A stretch of DNA of 64,000 bases from Mactra quadrangularis. Taxonomy: Eukaryota; Mollusca; Bivalvia; Venerida; Mactridae. Location: assembly GCA_025267735.1 (NCBI GenBank), contig CM046301.1, positions 60,221,872 through 60,285,871 of the forward strand. The letters are read 5' to 3'. The notes under the pieces are model-generated. The model saw only the letters and a program-made list of their open reading frames with translations. It was not told the DNA's origin and did no database searches. The position numbers and the translations under genes are program-made. Below are positions 21,243-32,597 of the stretch, in pieces; positions within the stretch are counted from its first letter, which is position 1; each line of letters opens with the position of its first letter.

Positions 21243-24200
21243 ATGGAACGGATCAAGAAATTTCGAAAGAAGTCACGGCCAACACGTGATGTAACCAGGT
21301 CATATTTCACCGGAAAATGTCACATTTGCCAACTACATAACCTTAGAGTCAGTAATCTCAATTGCAACAAACACAACTACTGTCAACTATGTGCTTCCTT
21401 TGTTCCAAGATTTATAAAAGGAGATTATTCTTGCAAGGTAAGTTTTGTTTCGTGATCTACTCTGTCACAATATTCCACGAATGTTAAACCAGGGCTCGAA
21501 CTTGAGCTCGCATACTTGCAAAATGCGAGTGGGTTTGAAATAAATGCGAGTGACTTTTATTTCATTTCGCAAATTTTGGCGAGTTGAAATCGCCGTTATA
21601 TTATTACTGTCTTTACTAATGAGGTTCAAATCAGCATTGAAACTGCCAGATAGATAGATAGATCGTAGTACGGTCTTTATCTCCAGTTACCTGTATCGCA
21701 ACATGTTACGATTGAGCATCGAACGTATACCGTCATATATTAAAAAAGTTTAGGCAATGATTTTGAAGTGTTTTTTCTTCATTTTTCCGAGTTGAAGTAA
21801 AATCAACTCGCAAACATTAGCAAGTCCTTTTTTTGTTTATTTTGACCTCTGATTTAAACGATGGTATTTTAATGTCCTACAAGTTTTTCTTCTTCTGTGA
21901 CAATGGCTATCAGCCGTCAATAAATTTACTGGATATGCGTGTGGTATTTAGTAAAAGTGAGACCTCAGCTACATAATCCACCTATGGGATACTGGTAATA
22001 CAATAAAAGATTTGTGCAAAATCTAATCTTCTTAGAAAAAGAAGATCTTGCAATGCTTTGAGGCCTTTAATATGTACAAATAGACTAAATGTGTTATGTA
22101 AGGAAGAGAGGATTTTCGTTCCGTTGTAAAATCACCTCTAAGGGAATAAAGTATTTTTACCTTGCATAATGTGCTGGACTCTTCTGGTCCTGGAGCATCA
22201 CTAAAACAATTTCGAATACAGTAAAGTATTTTAACTAAGAAGAAAATATCCGTATATAAGGCTAGTACGACCGCCCGGCTAGCTCAGTTGATAGCACGCA
22301 AGTCTCCTGATCGAGGGTTCGTGGATTCCTGGGCGGCTAAGCATACTTTCGTGGAGTTTGGTAATGAAATCATTTTTACGGCCTTTCGCCCTCCTTCAAA
22401 TGATTCTTAATTACGTAGGCCAGTTGTCAGTCACTGACGAAAGTATGCGCCAAGTAGTTGGTTAACAGCTAACACGGCCAGTTTCATTACGCACCAATAT
22501 TTAGCTGGTTTGTTAGTGAAAGTTACAAGTAGGGCTGTGGATCGTTGAGCAAGGGGCGATCCGATCCGAACCATTATTCATGTGTAGCGATTCACGAATC
22601 GAACCACGAATCACTTATTTATGGAGGCGTATATAGGAATTCATGTTATAACAAAAAAGAAAAGAATTACAGAAGCATTTATTATATAGAAAAACCATAT
22701 ACTTCAAACATTTTTATTAACTGGCGTTTAATGGGCATTTTCAGTGATAACAATTTGATTAGATGTGAATCAAACGAATTTTTATCACAAGATAATTCGT
22801 TCCTTACATAAATTAAAGTTTTCATAAGTAGTGCGACTCGTTTCAGTGGTAATTAAGCTGAAAATGTTCTTTCACAAATATATCGCGATCCGACGATTTC
22901 GGACGTGACGAATATTAGTACTCGATTTTCTGGTCGGGATCGCGACTATCCAAGTACTCGGATACTCGCCGCAGGCCTAGTAGTAAGTTAGGAACTTAGG
23001 ACTCACTATGGTCAATTTTTGTACTCTTTGTTTCTATATAAAATAGCCAAGTTTCAGTGTCTATGTTGACTTTCACAAATAGATTGAGAAATAATGATTG
23101 GTATCCTGTTTATCCTCCACATTAGACCAGCAAAATAAGTCCAATAAAGAAAGGTCATGAACGATTGGATTTGTTACTATTTCACATTCTGCACATGTAT
23201 AGTTGGGAATTCCCATTTTCAAAGGTCAAATTGGCCGCAGTACACTAAATTCTAGATATTCCACCGCAAGAAGTAGTTCTAAAAAGAAAACAAAAAATGG
23301 TCAGAATATTGTCCTAGAGGCATAGAAAAACTAATATTGGTGAAAAATATATTGTTTTGACTCATACAAACAGAGTCACAGCCACCCAAATACAGTCAAA
23401 CTAAATTCTCGGAACTACTTTCGCAGTGTAAAACGACCCGGAAGCACTTCTTCACAAGAGCGACACCGTTTTAATATTTTGTATTATTTTCAGATGTGTG
23501 CAATAGGAAAGCCAACCCATACCTCAGCAAAAACAAGTCTTTACCGAGTCATGGATGACCTTGAAATAGATAACTCTCTAATTAGAATAGAAACAACTAC
23601 CGGCGACTCTTCTCCATGTGAAGGTAATATAATATGATCAAGTCCAGTATGATTATACTTGAAACCCACAAGAACCTTTGTACAGTAGCGTGTTCAATTA
23701 CACAAAACGTTACAGAATGTTACATAACGATACATTCGGAACTCCTCTGCCATTCGCTGCGAATTACCTAATCTAATACACAAATATGAGATCGTTAAGG
23801 CAATGAGTGATGTTTCAAAATTTACGGACTAAAAACGAAACATCACTCATTGCCTAAACGATCATATATTTGTTTATTTTAACACCGGCAGTTTCAAAAT
23901 AGCGTCTAAATATGTCCGAGATTATTCGCAGCGAATGGCCGAGGAGTTCCGAATGTATCGTTACGGAACGTTTAGTAACGTTCGCGGTAACTGATCGCAC
24001 GGCAGTATAAAGAGTATTAAAGCAAATGTTTGGCAATATGATTGCATCAAAAACCGTCACATGGCGGTTTATTTAGCAATACTTCTCCCTCTACGGAGGA
24101 AAATTGTTTTAAGTATCAAATCGTGGTATGATTTAATATTGAAAGTACTATGTACCTTTTCACAAAAAATCTTGCAAAAAGTATTGACGCGCGTCAATTT

Positions 24201-26654
24201 CATATTTTTTTCAGTTCGAAGTCAGAAGGATAATGTACATAACTATGGTATGATAATCAAAAAGTATACAATATTTGATATAGTTCAATAATATTTGGAA
24301 TTGATACGCTAAAAATGACCGTATTCTGAAAGTTTCTTGCTTTTGACTTACGATAATCTGTATCGTAAGATTTTTTTAGAAAAGTACCATTGCGCTCTCA
24401 TACTTCGCCATGATCGGTGCCACTCTCGTTACTGAAAATTGTTGTGCATTAGAAATATTGATTGTACAAACTATCATGGACTTAAATATGTGCCTTGAAA
24501 ATAAATTCTAAATAGCTGCGCAAGATTGCAATTCTACTCAACAATCCACTGTTTGACTACCCTTGAAAACGTCGCAGATAAACACTGTGACTGTTATCTC
24601 AGGGAGTCTGCTCCCCATCCGTATTGCCGAGGGTAGACTAGGTACGAGTGTGTACGTCGTCGTAGGAAATGCAAACCTTTCTTTGAGAGTTTTTTAAAAT
24701 GAACTTTTAATTTTAGTTCATTATACAGAGAGTTCACACCCAATCATGACGTATATACACTAGATATAGTAGTAAAATTAACTTGCCCATCTCATTGTTT
24801 TGACATACATGTAACTATTTTTAAAATGACATTTTTGTATAGACAAATGTATGGACGTCAACCAATTAACACCATTCTAGCCGTTTGTCTGCACCATAAC
24901 AGCAGACGAAAAAATCATGTTGTATTCTATGTTATTTTAAAATCTGAATACAATGTGTATCTTTATCATCTACTTTATTTCTTCGCAGAATTTGATAATG
25001 CAGATTTAGATGGCAATAATGAAGAACTAGACAAGTTATTGGCACCATTTATTACACACGATGAACCTCCCAAGCAAGTTGAAAACTTGGAACCAATACT
25101 TAAACAGAGATCATTCTTGCACCTTACTTTACCTTCTGCTAATTCTGAAAAAGAACTGAGACCAGTAAAAGATAACTCAATGGGAAAGTTAGCCTTCAAT
25201 AATTATATTAATGGATTAATTCAGCGATCACGAGACCATCAATCAACCAATGAAATGTTCGCACAGACTCCAAGTCCGCCATTTTCTCCTATGAAGATGA
25301 GTCAACCTTTACTATCAAGACCACGTCATGAATCACCCAAACTAAAAGTATCAGGAAAGTTTCAAATGAATCCTGACGAACTTGAGCGAGGATCGTCCCC
25401 ATGTAAAGGTAACTGTTCGAGAATTCTAAAAAAAACAGTGAGTAATCAGACTGATGTATACAATTCGCCGAGAAAATCAATCTGAGTACAATACACTACC
25501 CTGTACGCGGCATATCATTAATAAATGAGTTTGTATGTCCTTATAATAGCTCGGATCCTGTGTTTTGGCATTATTCAATATATAGGAATACTTAAGTTAG
25601 TTGAAAATTTGAAATTGAGACAAGTTAGAATATAGACGTAGTTGTAATGCTTATTGTTATTAAGTTAACTACATCATGTACTCCAGTATAACCTCTGCAG
25701 AGCAGCCCTCCACAGAACAAATCCTCAGCACAACCACAGGCTGCCGGAATAAAACAGTCCCATCAAAAGTATTGTATACACCCACATAAATATATATATA
25801 TAAAAAATGGTATGTAACTCATCACCTCAGAAACCTCGAAAAAATGACCTGTCTCACTCAACGGGCTCCTGTGTTTTTATTTGTGTATTTTCCAAAACTT
25901 GGTCTTATTTATAAAACAAAATGGTTATTCTGTCGATTGCATATAAAAGCTTATTAATTAAAAGCCAATGAAGAAAGTTATTTTGACGTTAAACATGAAA
26001 ATTGTTTAGGTCGGACATGATCGTACCGACCAAAAAGTTTTTTTCGTTGACCTCCATTTTGAGAAAGAAGTCTAGACTAAAACCGAACTCATACCGTTTT
26101 ACGGATGTTACAACTCAACCCGAGGACAACTCGAGTTGTACCATCCGTAAAACGGTATAAGTTCGGTTTTGATGGGACTGTTTCATGCCGACAGCCTGTG
26201 TGCACAACAACAGCCTTTTATATATTTCACTAAGGCGTAATTTTAATCGAATTTAACCTCTGCAGAGCAACAAACTCTGAAAAGCAACGCATTTTAGCCC
26301 CTCTCAGTGGGCGTTGTTCTGGAGAGGTTGTACTGTATGTACTTATCCTAAATAAATTTTCTATTCTGTTTCGTTCCAATATGAAAATAAAATGAAACTA
26401 AATTTAAGTCCATGAAAAATCAAGGATGGCTAATAGTTAAAAACACAAATGTAGTTTAAATAAATATGTTTTCTTCTTCAGGTCTTCGTCCACGTAGTTG
26501 TGACTCCTCGCAGTTTGAGGAAGATAATCTACTCGATATGATTGGTCAATTTGATGGACCGGATTTGACGTCAGATTCAAGCTCCCATTCTTCTCTATCG
26601 TCAAACTCGGATCATCCTTTAATCTCCAAACCTGGGGAATTCTGGGGAGAATAA
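21243..26654 (+). CDS. RING-finger (C3HC4) protein with Ser-rich C-terminus, unrecognised family
   Basis: Four coding exons: 21243-21437, 23494-23623, 24989-25408, 26482-26654, with GT-AG junctions that keep frame (305 aa). After a basic N-terminus (RIKKFRKKSRPTR, a possible nuclear signal), residues 26-67 read C-x2-C-x11-C-x2-H-x2-C-x2-C-x13-C-x2-C, a full C3HC4 RING spacing. The last CxxC pair is split by intron 1 (CK|MC). RING domains commonly recruit E2 enzymes for ubiquitin transfer; that function is inferred. The remaining 240 residues look disordered: an acidic FDNADLDGNNEELDKLL patch, SPPFSP, the twice-used SSPC(E/K) motif at exon ends, and a Ser-rich stretch (SDSSSHSSLSSNSD) before GEFWGE. 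The ATG at 21243 is the first in frame with the RING. Reading through the exon-3 donor (25409) would give an alternative end at 25485. Signal AATAAA is at 26688-26693. No orthologue could be named. Confidence 0.75.
21487..21860. mobile_element. Candidate hAT-like MITE in RING gene intron 1
   Basis: Begins CCAGGGCTCGAACTTGAG and ends near TTTTGACCTCTG, preceded and followed by similar TTAAAC words. Internally, GCGAGT words on the left are mirrored by ACTCGC words on the right. Ends are diverged, so the call is tentative. Confidence 0.4.
22268..22450 (+). repeat. tRNA-like SINE head and body
   Basis: CGCCCGGCTAGCTCAGTTGA gives an A box and a 5' acceptor strand that pairs, with one G-U, with CTGGGCG at about 22330. 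The T arm is damaged (GGTTCGTGGATTCC), so it is not a functional tRNA. The following stretch (CATACTTTCGTGGAG ... CAGTCACTGACGAAAGTATG) is palindromic and recurs in part at 62790-62895. Confidence 0.5.
22531..22981. mobile_element. hAT-like MITE candidate
   Basis: Starts TAGGGCTGTGGATCGTTGAG and ends CCGCAGGCCTA, imperfect inverted ends of the hAT style. GATTCACGAATCGAACCACG and GTCGGGATCGCGACT are internal small palindromes. The target duplication is unclear. Confidence 0.45.
23686..24003. mobile_element. Family A MITE, full copy
   Basis: GTAGCGTGTTCAATTACACA at the left and GTTCGCGGTAACTGATCGCA at the right; the interior folds on itself through GAAACATCACTCATTGCC and its inverse. It sits 62 bp after the exon-2 donor of the RING gene. 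Confidence 0.8.
24149..24392. mobile_element. Family D MITE, copy 1
   Basis: Left end (ACCTTTTCACAAAAAATCTT) and right end (AAGATTTTTTTAGAAAAGTA) are inverted. Other copies: 29046-29294 and 50878-51130. These share a GACTTACGA block just before the right end and a TCAGAAGGATAATGTACATA-like centre. Confidence 0.65.
25680..26340. mobile_element. AACCTCTGCAGAG-type MITE with nested hairpin
   Basis: The left end CAGTATAACCTCTGCAGAGC is matched inverted by TGTTCTGGAGAGGTTGTACT at the right (about 26318-26337). A second AACCTCTGCAGAGC occurs at about 26258. Inside lies a nearly perfect palindrome (26077-26172; CATACCGTTTTACGGATG and its inverse). It occupies intron 3 of the RING gene. Confidence 0.6.
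26077..26172. repeat. 96-bp palindrome
   Basis: Arms pair over about 38 bp: AACCGAACTCATACCGTTTT at 26081 against AAAACGGTATAAGTTCGGTT at about 26149. The loop is about 12 bp around AACCCGAGGACAAC. Confidence 0.8.
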
Positions 26655-26699
26655 ATATGCCATGAACATTTGTATTGTTATTGAGGAAATAAAGATGGC

Positions 26700-28500
26700 G
26701 TCATATCTCAGATTTGAATGTTGTTTGTTTCCTTTTATATACGAAATATCAAGACTATTACATGTATCTGTACAAAGGAGTCATCTGGACTACATTCTTT
26801 TAACTTGTGTCGTGTTCCCAAACGTTTTTGAAAGCATTTGTTCTATGTACATAGTAATTAAATGAAAATGAATTAAATGAAATTCATAGTGATGCTATCG
26901 ATCATTGTTTAGTTCTGATAAACTCCAGCTAGCCTGTCATGTTTATAGGAATGGTACGTTTTGTATCAACTAATGTCACTATCAAGCAAAATAACTGACA
27001 TGGCTTAATACATGTACAACGGGGTACCGAAAAAGGGCAAGAAACCTCTTTTAAATTGAAATTGCCATGAACATTTTTGTGGTTTTTTTAATGCAATTAT
27101 TATCCCAAATGCATTATCAATTCATAACCAAGCACTGGAAAAAAACAATCAAAATTTAATACATTCAGATGGAATTAGAGTTTTGATAAATAAATGAATA
27201 TGCTTGTACGAATTAGATGGAAGTTGGATGTTTTGAAAATACTGAAATTTTTAACATTCTTTCAAAATACTGATACAGACAATTTTCACATGAATGATAG
27301 CGAGTAGTTTATTCATACTCTACATACGGAAATCAGTATTGATTCTGAAAACATCCCCACGTATTTATTTAAGTCTCATATTACATGCTACAAAATGACA
27401 ATTAAAATATGTATATACATGTACAAGTAAAACAAACAACTGAATGCAAGTTTTTCTATACAATATACGTACACTGGGATCCAAAAGTTTCTTACTCATG
27501 TATTTTTCTCATATTTTCTCTTATTTGTTATTGAAAAAATATTGCAGACTCAGATCTACTAGCATGATTGACCAAGGGGTGGTGGTTTATCCGTCACACT
27601 AATTTTGTTAAAATGAACTATACAACTTTCACTTTTAATAGTGAAATGAATTGGTTCCTTTTTAATGTTTACACAAACACGTTATGTTATTTTGTACGCA
27701 CTATAGTTGTGGCACTAATAACTACATGTAATGTATATCAAAGTACATATATAAACATCAACATTAATATGAGTATAGAAATTTTGAACTCCAGTGTATA
27801 TGGGAGACTAACTGAAAAAATATGAAAGTACAAACACTAAAATCACAGTAATTATTAGTGTTTGGACATCGGCTGGAAATTACATTGTATAATCAATCAT
27901 CAGTTACTGCTACTGATGCGATTCTTTCGATTATACTCGGTTCCTGATATGTTTGCTTTTTAATGATTGCTTCACTGAAAATCCTTATAAATTTGATGTA
28001 CGCGTATTATGGACTAGGAAATAAGACAGCTCCTTATGTAGTGCAGTGCTCAATCTGATAAAAAACCAGATCTAAAATATTCCGCTCGCCTACTCGCTAA
28101 TTTAGACAGCGGTCACCAGGATATCTGTTTACAGAGATTGTGTAGTGCTTTTAGTAGTTTTGTACATGTATGGGCTTTCTACTAAATGCACATTTTGGTT
28201 CTTAACCACCCCTGCGTCGTTCTAGTATTTTGGTAACATTAAGTATGTTAGATACTCATGATAAAACTATATAAACGTATGCAATTATTTGGATAACAGC
28301 AAATACATTCAGACATTATGACACATATTCATGTATCAAACATTTAACAGTTAAGAAAATACATTCATATGATTAGAATTTAGATTGAATTAATCACCAT
28401 GGCTTACAAAATACTTTTATTACTAATATTAGTTCATTTTAAACACACTCATTTTAAATTAATCGGAAATGTCATTAATTCATCACTTTATTAGACGGTA
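26700..28500. other. Intergenic DNA downstream of the RING gene
   Basis: AT-rich with no recognisable gene, RNA or repeat family. The short ORFs present lack codon bias or domain content. Confidence 0.5.
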
Positions 28501-28539
28501 ATACGTAAAATGTCACATTTGTTAGTTTTCGTTAAACCG

Positions 28540-28677
28540 ATCCGCCATTTTGTACCCGAACTTCCGGGTAAGCGACACAGCGTTATCCGCCATTGCGTAA
28601 TGGCGTCTCGAGTGAAATTTTGGGTATATATAGCTGAATTAGACAGTCCAAGTCAAACATCTCTGGACTTTCCAGTG
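28540..28677 (+). promoter_or_regulatory. Candidate promoter and 5'UTR exon of the Gly/Asn-rich secreted protein gene
   Basis: A TATA box TATATATAG at 28625-28633 is followed 45 bp later by a strong donor (GTG|GTAAGTAC, exon end 28677). The next coding exon begins at 30370 with only five bases before its ATG, so a separate 5'UTR exon is required, and this one fits. Upstream are an ETS-type ACTTCCGGG (28559) and a YY1-like CCGCCATTTTG (28543). An alternative reading is a coding exon from ATG 28600 (26 codons), but it would not join the downstream ATG in frame. Confidence 0.4.
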
Positions 28678-29045
28678 GTAAGTACATTTAGTTAAATGAT
28701 ATTTATTACATGAGTAAAATTATTTTCATAACTGAATTAATATTTAGCGTAGATTAGATTTTATTTTATTAAAACTAATACAAAATTAATATACCGCTTA
28801 TTTAAGTTAGGGCACAGTGAATATATTCAATTTTTCTACAAATAAGCAAAGTTTGAAGTGAAAATTATAATCATTTATTGTAATACATTGAACCAAATAT
28901 TTAAAACTTGATATACTTTACTTACAAACTAGTACTCATTTTTTTCTTGTTTGAAATCGTAACTAGTTCGGTTATATTAGTCGCTTAAATGAAATGATCA
29001 AGATATTAGTCTAAAATTGTATCTTGCTTATTATTCAATTAAGAA

Positions 29046-29294
29046 CCCTGTGGTGCTTTTCACAAAAATTCTTACGAAAAAAATCTTCGTCAGTCAAAAG
29101 CAAGAAAATTTAATAATGCGCCCATTTTGTGGCTTATCAATTCCAAATATTATAGAATTGCGTAGAATATTGTATGCCTTTTGAAACCATATCATAGTTA
29201 TGCTTACTATCAATCTGACTTTGAACGGCTAGTTATATGAAATTGACTTACGAAGATTTTTTTCGTAAGATTTTTTGTGAAAAGCACCACTGTT
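29046..29294. mobile_element. Family D MITE, copy 2
   Basis: GTGGTGCTTTTCACAAAAAT at the left and TTTTTTGTGAAAAGCACCAC at the right form terminal inverted repeats of more than 40 bp, continuing through CTTACGA on both sides. This is the best-preserved copy of the family. Confidence 0.85.
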
Positions 29295-30374
29295 ATTTTT
29301 TCTTGACAGATTCTTGCATCTAAATCCTTGAATTACAATAATTTGAACTTGTACAGTATATATATAAAAACGTATTTATATTTAAATCGCAATAATATGT
29401 TTTCACAAAATAAATTGTATTATCACCGGTCTGACGACTGATTTAGTCGTAAATTGTTTTATAAAGTACAATATTCTTGTAACATAATTATACATCTGAT
29501 AATATGCTGCCCAGCATCATAACGCATAAATTAGATAATTTGATCGTCAGTGTTTATTACGACCATTTTGCAAATGATTTACATACTATTAGCATATGAA
29601 GTAAAATGCGTCACTTAACTTAACTGGAATAAGTCTGCTTGATGCAAAACATAATTGGTTTCTTAAGATAGCAAAGAAAACTATTTTTGAGGAGAACACC
29701 CTGTAAATTTTATTATTATTAATTATTCAAAGGATACTTGCTTTATGTGTTATGGCTTGATATGTAAAGACACGTTCGCTGATAATTTTATGAAATTTTA
29801 AGAAGTAATAATTTTTTTACAGTTTTCTGGTTATCGTAAGTGGGCATTCAAATAATTTGTTTTCTGAATTTCTAAACGGAAACAACATATGCGAACTTAG
29901 TACAAGTTGAGTTCACTATCTATGTGTAGTTACTACAAAAATAATTATACATTAAATCTTTGTTGAGTCTACAATTTAGCACAATATAACACAAAACTGT
30001 ATAATTCAAATACAAAAAGTACACATACAAATACCGTATTTAGATTTGGATTTTTTCTGCATTTTTCAAGTAGAACATTTCTCTTACTCTATCTAGTTTT
30101 TTAATAAGGTATATATACTGTAAACATTTATTTATATCCACAACCTTTGTCAGAGTGATAAACTAAGCTGAAGTGGTTAAGTCATTTTCAGCAGCTCGTT
30201 CTTGATGTAGCCAGAAACATTTATTTATGTTTGGTACTCTGTTTCTACTGTCATGTACGTGTACGAACAATTATACTTTCTCCTTTTCTTTATATTGATT
30301 CTCCTGCATTACTGCTACGTAAATTTTAAGCTGAACAGCCATAATAATATTATTTCTTCATAATTTCAGAAACA

Positions 30375-32597
30375 ATGCATTTCCTATCGACCGTTTTAGT
30401 ATTGACTGTGGCCGCTTTGGCACAGGCAGACGAAAACAACTTCTTCAATAACAATGGATTCAATGGATTTAACAATAATGGATTCAACGATGACTTCAAT
30501 GGCTTTGGTAGATCATCATTCGGTGGATTTAGTCAGAGTTTTGGAGGAGTTGGTCAAAGCTTCGGGAACTATGGACAAAGCTTCGGAGGTCAAAGTTTTG
30601 GTAGCGGCTATGGAAAAGGTGGTTACGGAGGTTACAGCAAAGGTTACGGAAAGCCAATAGGTATTATTTTCTTTTTTAAATATAATTCCATAACCTTTTA
30701 CTTATTAAAAAATAAATTCATTTTGCATTGCTACATCGTCGGTTATCCCACGATACATTACTCCGCTAGGCTGCGTTTTGGTCTGCAACGGAAAAATGTT
30801 CTGTAGTTTCCGACGAGGGCATTGCTCATAATCATAGTAATAATTTTGACTGCATATACAATGTATATAGTCGTACTTCATTTTTTTAATTTCGAAAAAA
30901 ATAGTTTTATGATATACGTGAAGTTTCAACTCTGAAATTTCCGTTTCAAACTGTAAACAAGCTGATAAACATGTTGTTTAACTGTGTACCCATCACATAT
31001 TCTAACAAATCATTGGTTCAGACTCACATAATTTAAAACGTGTCGACAGTATCCTTTAATTTAAAGGTAAGCTACGTTCGGTTTGAATAGCTCAAGAAAG
31101 CTGTTTTCCGAGTCGCCCGCTGTAGCCTACATAACCAAACAAAAAAACCCCGATGATAATTAAACTGTGTTTAAGCGTCTTACCAAATCGTTAAAGTCTG
31201 CATATTTTTCATTTATACATACTTGTTTTTTCAGTGATGCCAAAACCAGTCATCCCCGTGCCAGTTATACCCGTCGTCAAGGTACCCAAGCCCAAGCCAG
31301 TTATCCCAGTACCAGTTGTCCCAGTGGTCAAAGTACCCAAGCCCAAGCCAGTTATCCCAGTACCAGTTGTCCCAGTTGTCAAAGTACCTAATCCCAAGCC
31401 AGTTATCCCAGTACCAGTTATTCCCATGATGAAAGTACCAAAGATGCCAATGTACAAAGGTAAATTATGTTTGTTTTAACTTTCTTAGTGCAATATACAA
31501 GGTATATAATCACGTGATCTACAGAATGTAAACCACATGATCTTAAGAATGTAAACACACTCTTAATTATCGTTATTTCTTGCCAAACATAAGGAAAGAT
31601 TCATCACTATTTAGTGTATTAAAACAATTACATTTCTTCGTTCAAAAATGACCTCGTACTCCTGTGAGTTGCATTGCAGTGTGCATTTTAAACCTACTTT
31701 GAATTAATAGGAGGAATAATTGAACATTTGAGGAGACAATTCTGATTTCATTTCATTTTAAAAGCAAGCTACTTTAACATGTAGTTTTCCATGTTTAGTA
31801 GCGAACTGTAGCAGGACCTAATTATAATCTAGCGCGGACGATTACATTAGGTCACGCATGCGCAGTTCGAATGAAAATTATAACTGCAACTAAAATAATC
31901 CGCCTTTTAATTGATCCATCAAAACCTCATGTCCGACAGAGCTATAAGCGCTTTCATATATAAATCATTTATCAACAATGTGTTTCATGTTCGCATATTT
32001 ATTTTAGGTTATGGAGGTTATAGTGGATACGGTGGATACAGTGGTGGTTTTGGTGGCATAAGCAGTGGTATCAGTGGTTTTAGCCGTGGTTTTGGTGGAA
32101 TTAGAGGTTTTGATGATGATTACTTTGGCGATGATGACGATTTTCATGGTTTCCATGGTATTGTTGGCCAAGGAATTGGTGGAAGTCAGTTCGGTGGTGT
32201 TCATGGTGGTATAATCGGTGGTAACTACGGTGGTAAATGGGGTGGTCAGGGAGGAAGCATTGGCGGTGGTTACAGTGGTCAGTGGGGTGGACAAGGAGGA
32301 ATTATTGGCAGTGGTTACAGTGGTCAGTTTGGTGGACACACTGGAGGATTCGGTGGTCAAATTGGTGGTAGTATCATCGGAGGATCTGGCTTTGGTTTTA
32401 ACAACAATGACTGGAACAACAACAACGGCTGGAACAACAATGGATGGAATAACAACAATGGCTGGAACAACAATGGATTGAATAACAACAACGGTTGGGG
32501 ACAAGGAGGTTTCAGCCAAGGCGGTATAAGTTCAGGACTTATCAGCCATGGAGGTGTCGGCCAGGTTGGTTTAGGTCAAACACAACATCACTGGTAA
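30375..32597 (+). CDS. Secreted Gly/Asn-rich modular matrix protein with Pro/Val repeats
   Basis: Coding exons: 30375-30660 (exon begins 30370), 31235-31459, 32008-32597, joined at phase 1, giving 366 aa. A signal peptide (about residues 1-18, ending ALAQA) opens the protein. Exon A then encodes FNNNGFNGF-type and GQSFGGQSFG-type repeats. Exon B is a different low-complexity block: four 17-residue units of the form KPVIPVPVVPVVKVPKP. Exon C is Gly-rich (GYGGYSGYGG, GGQWGGQGG), with an acidic insert (DDDYFGDDDDFHGFHG) and a run of alternating NNNNGWNNNGW, ending QTQHHW. There is no cysteine. Composition is that of an extracellular structural protein such as a mollusc shell-matrix, periostracal or byssal component; which one cannot be told. 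Because both introns are phase 1, exon B could be skipped without shifting frame. Expression in mantle or foot would be expected but is inference. Confidence 0.8.

Noticed and set aside
22268..22335. Functional tRNA gene
   Set aside because: Acceptor ends pair, but the T arm is broken and the anticodon arm is not well formed; it belongs to a SINE-like repeat.
24826..24988. Upstream extension of RING gene exon 3 as an independent start
   Set aside because: The CTTCGCAG acceptor at 24988 joins exon 2 in frame, and the upstream part lacks the composition of the rest of the protein.
31209..31457. 82-codon Gly/Thr-rich minus-strand ORF
   Set aside because: Antisense shadow of the Pro/Val repeat exon.
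32004..32519. 171-codon Thr/Ser-rich minus-strand ORF
   Set aside because: Antisense shadow of the Gly-rich coding exon: glycine and asparagine codons read in reverse give Thr, Val and Ser.
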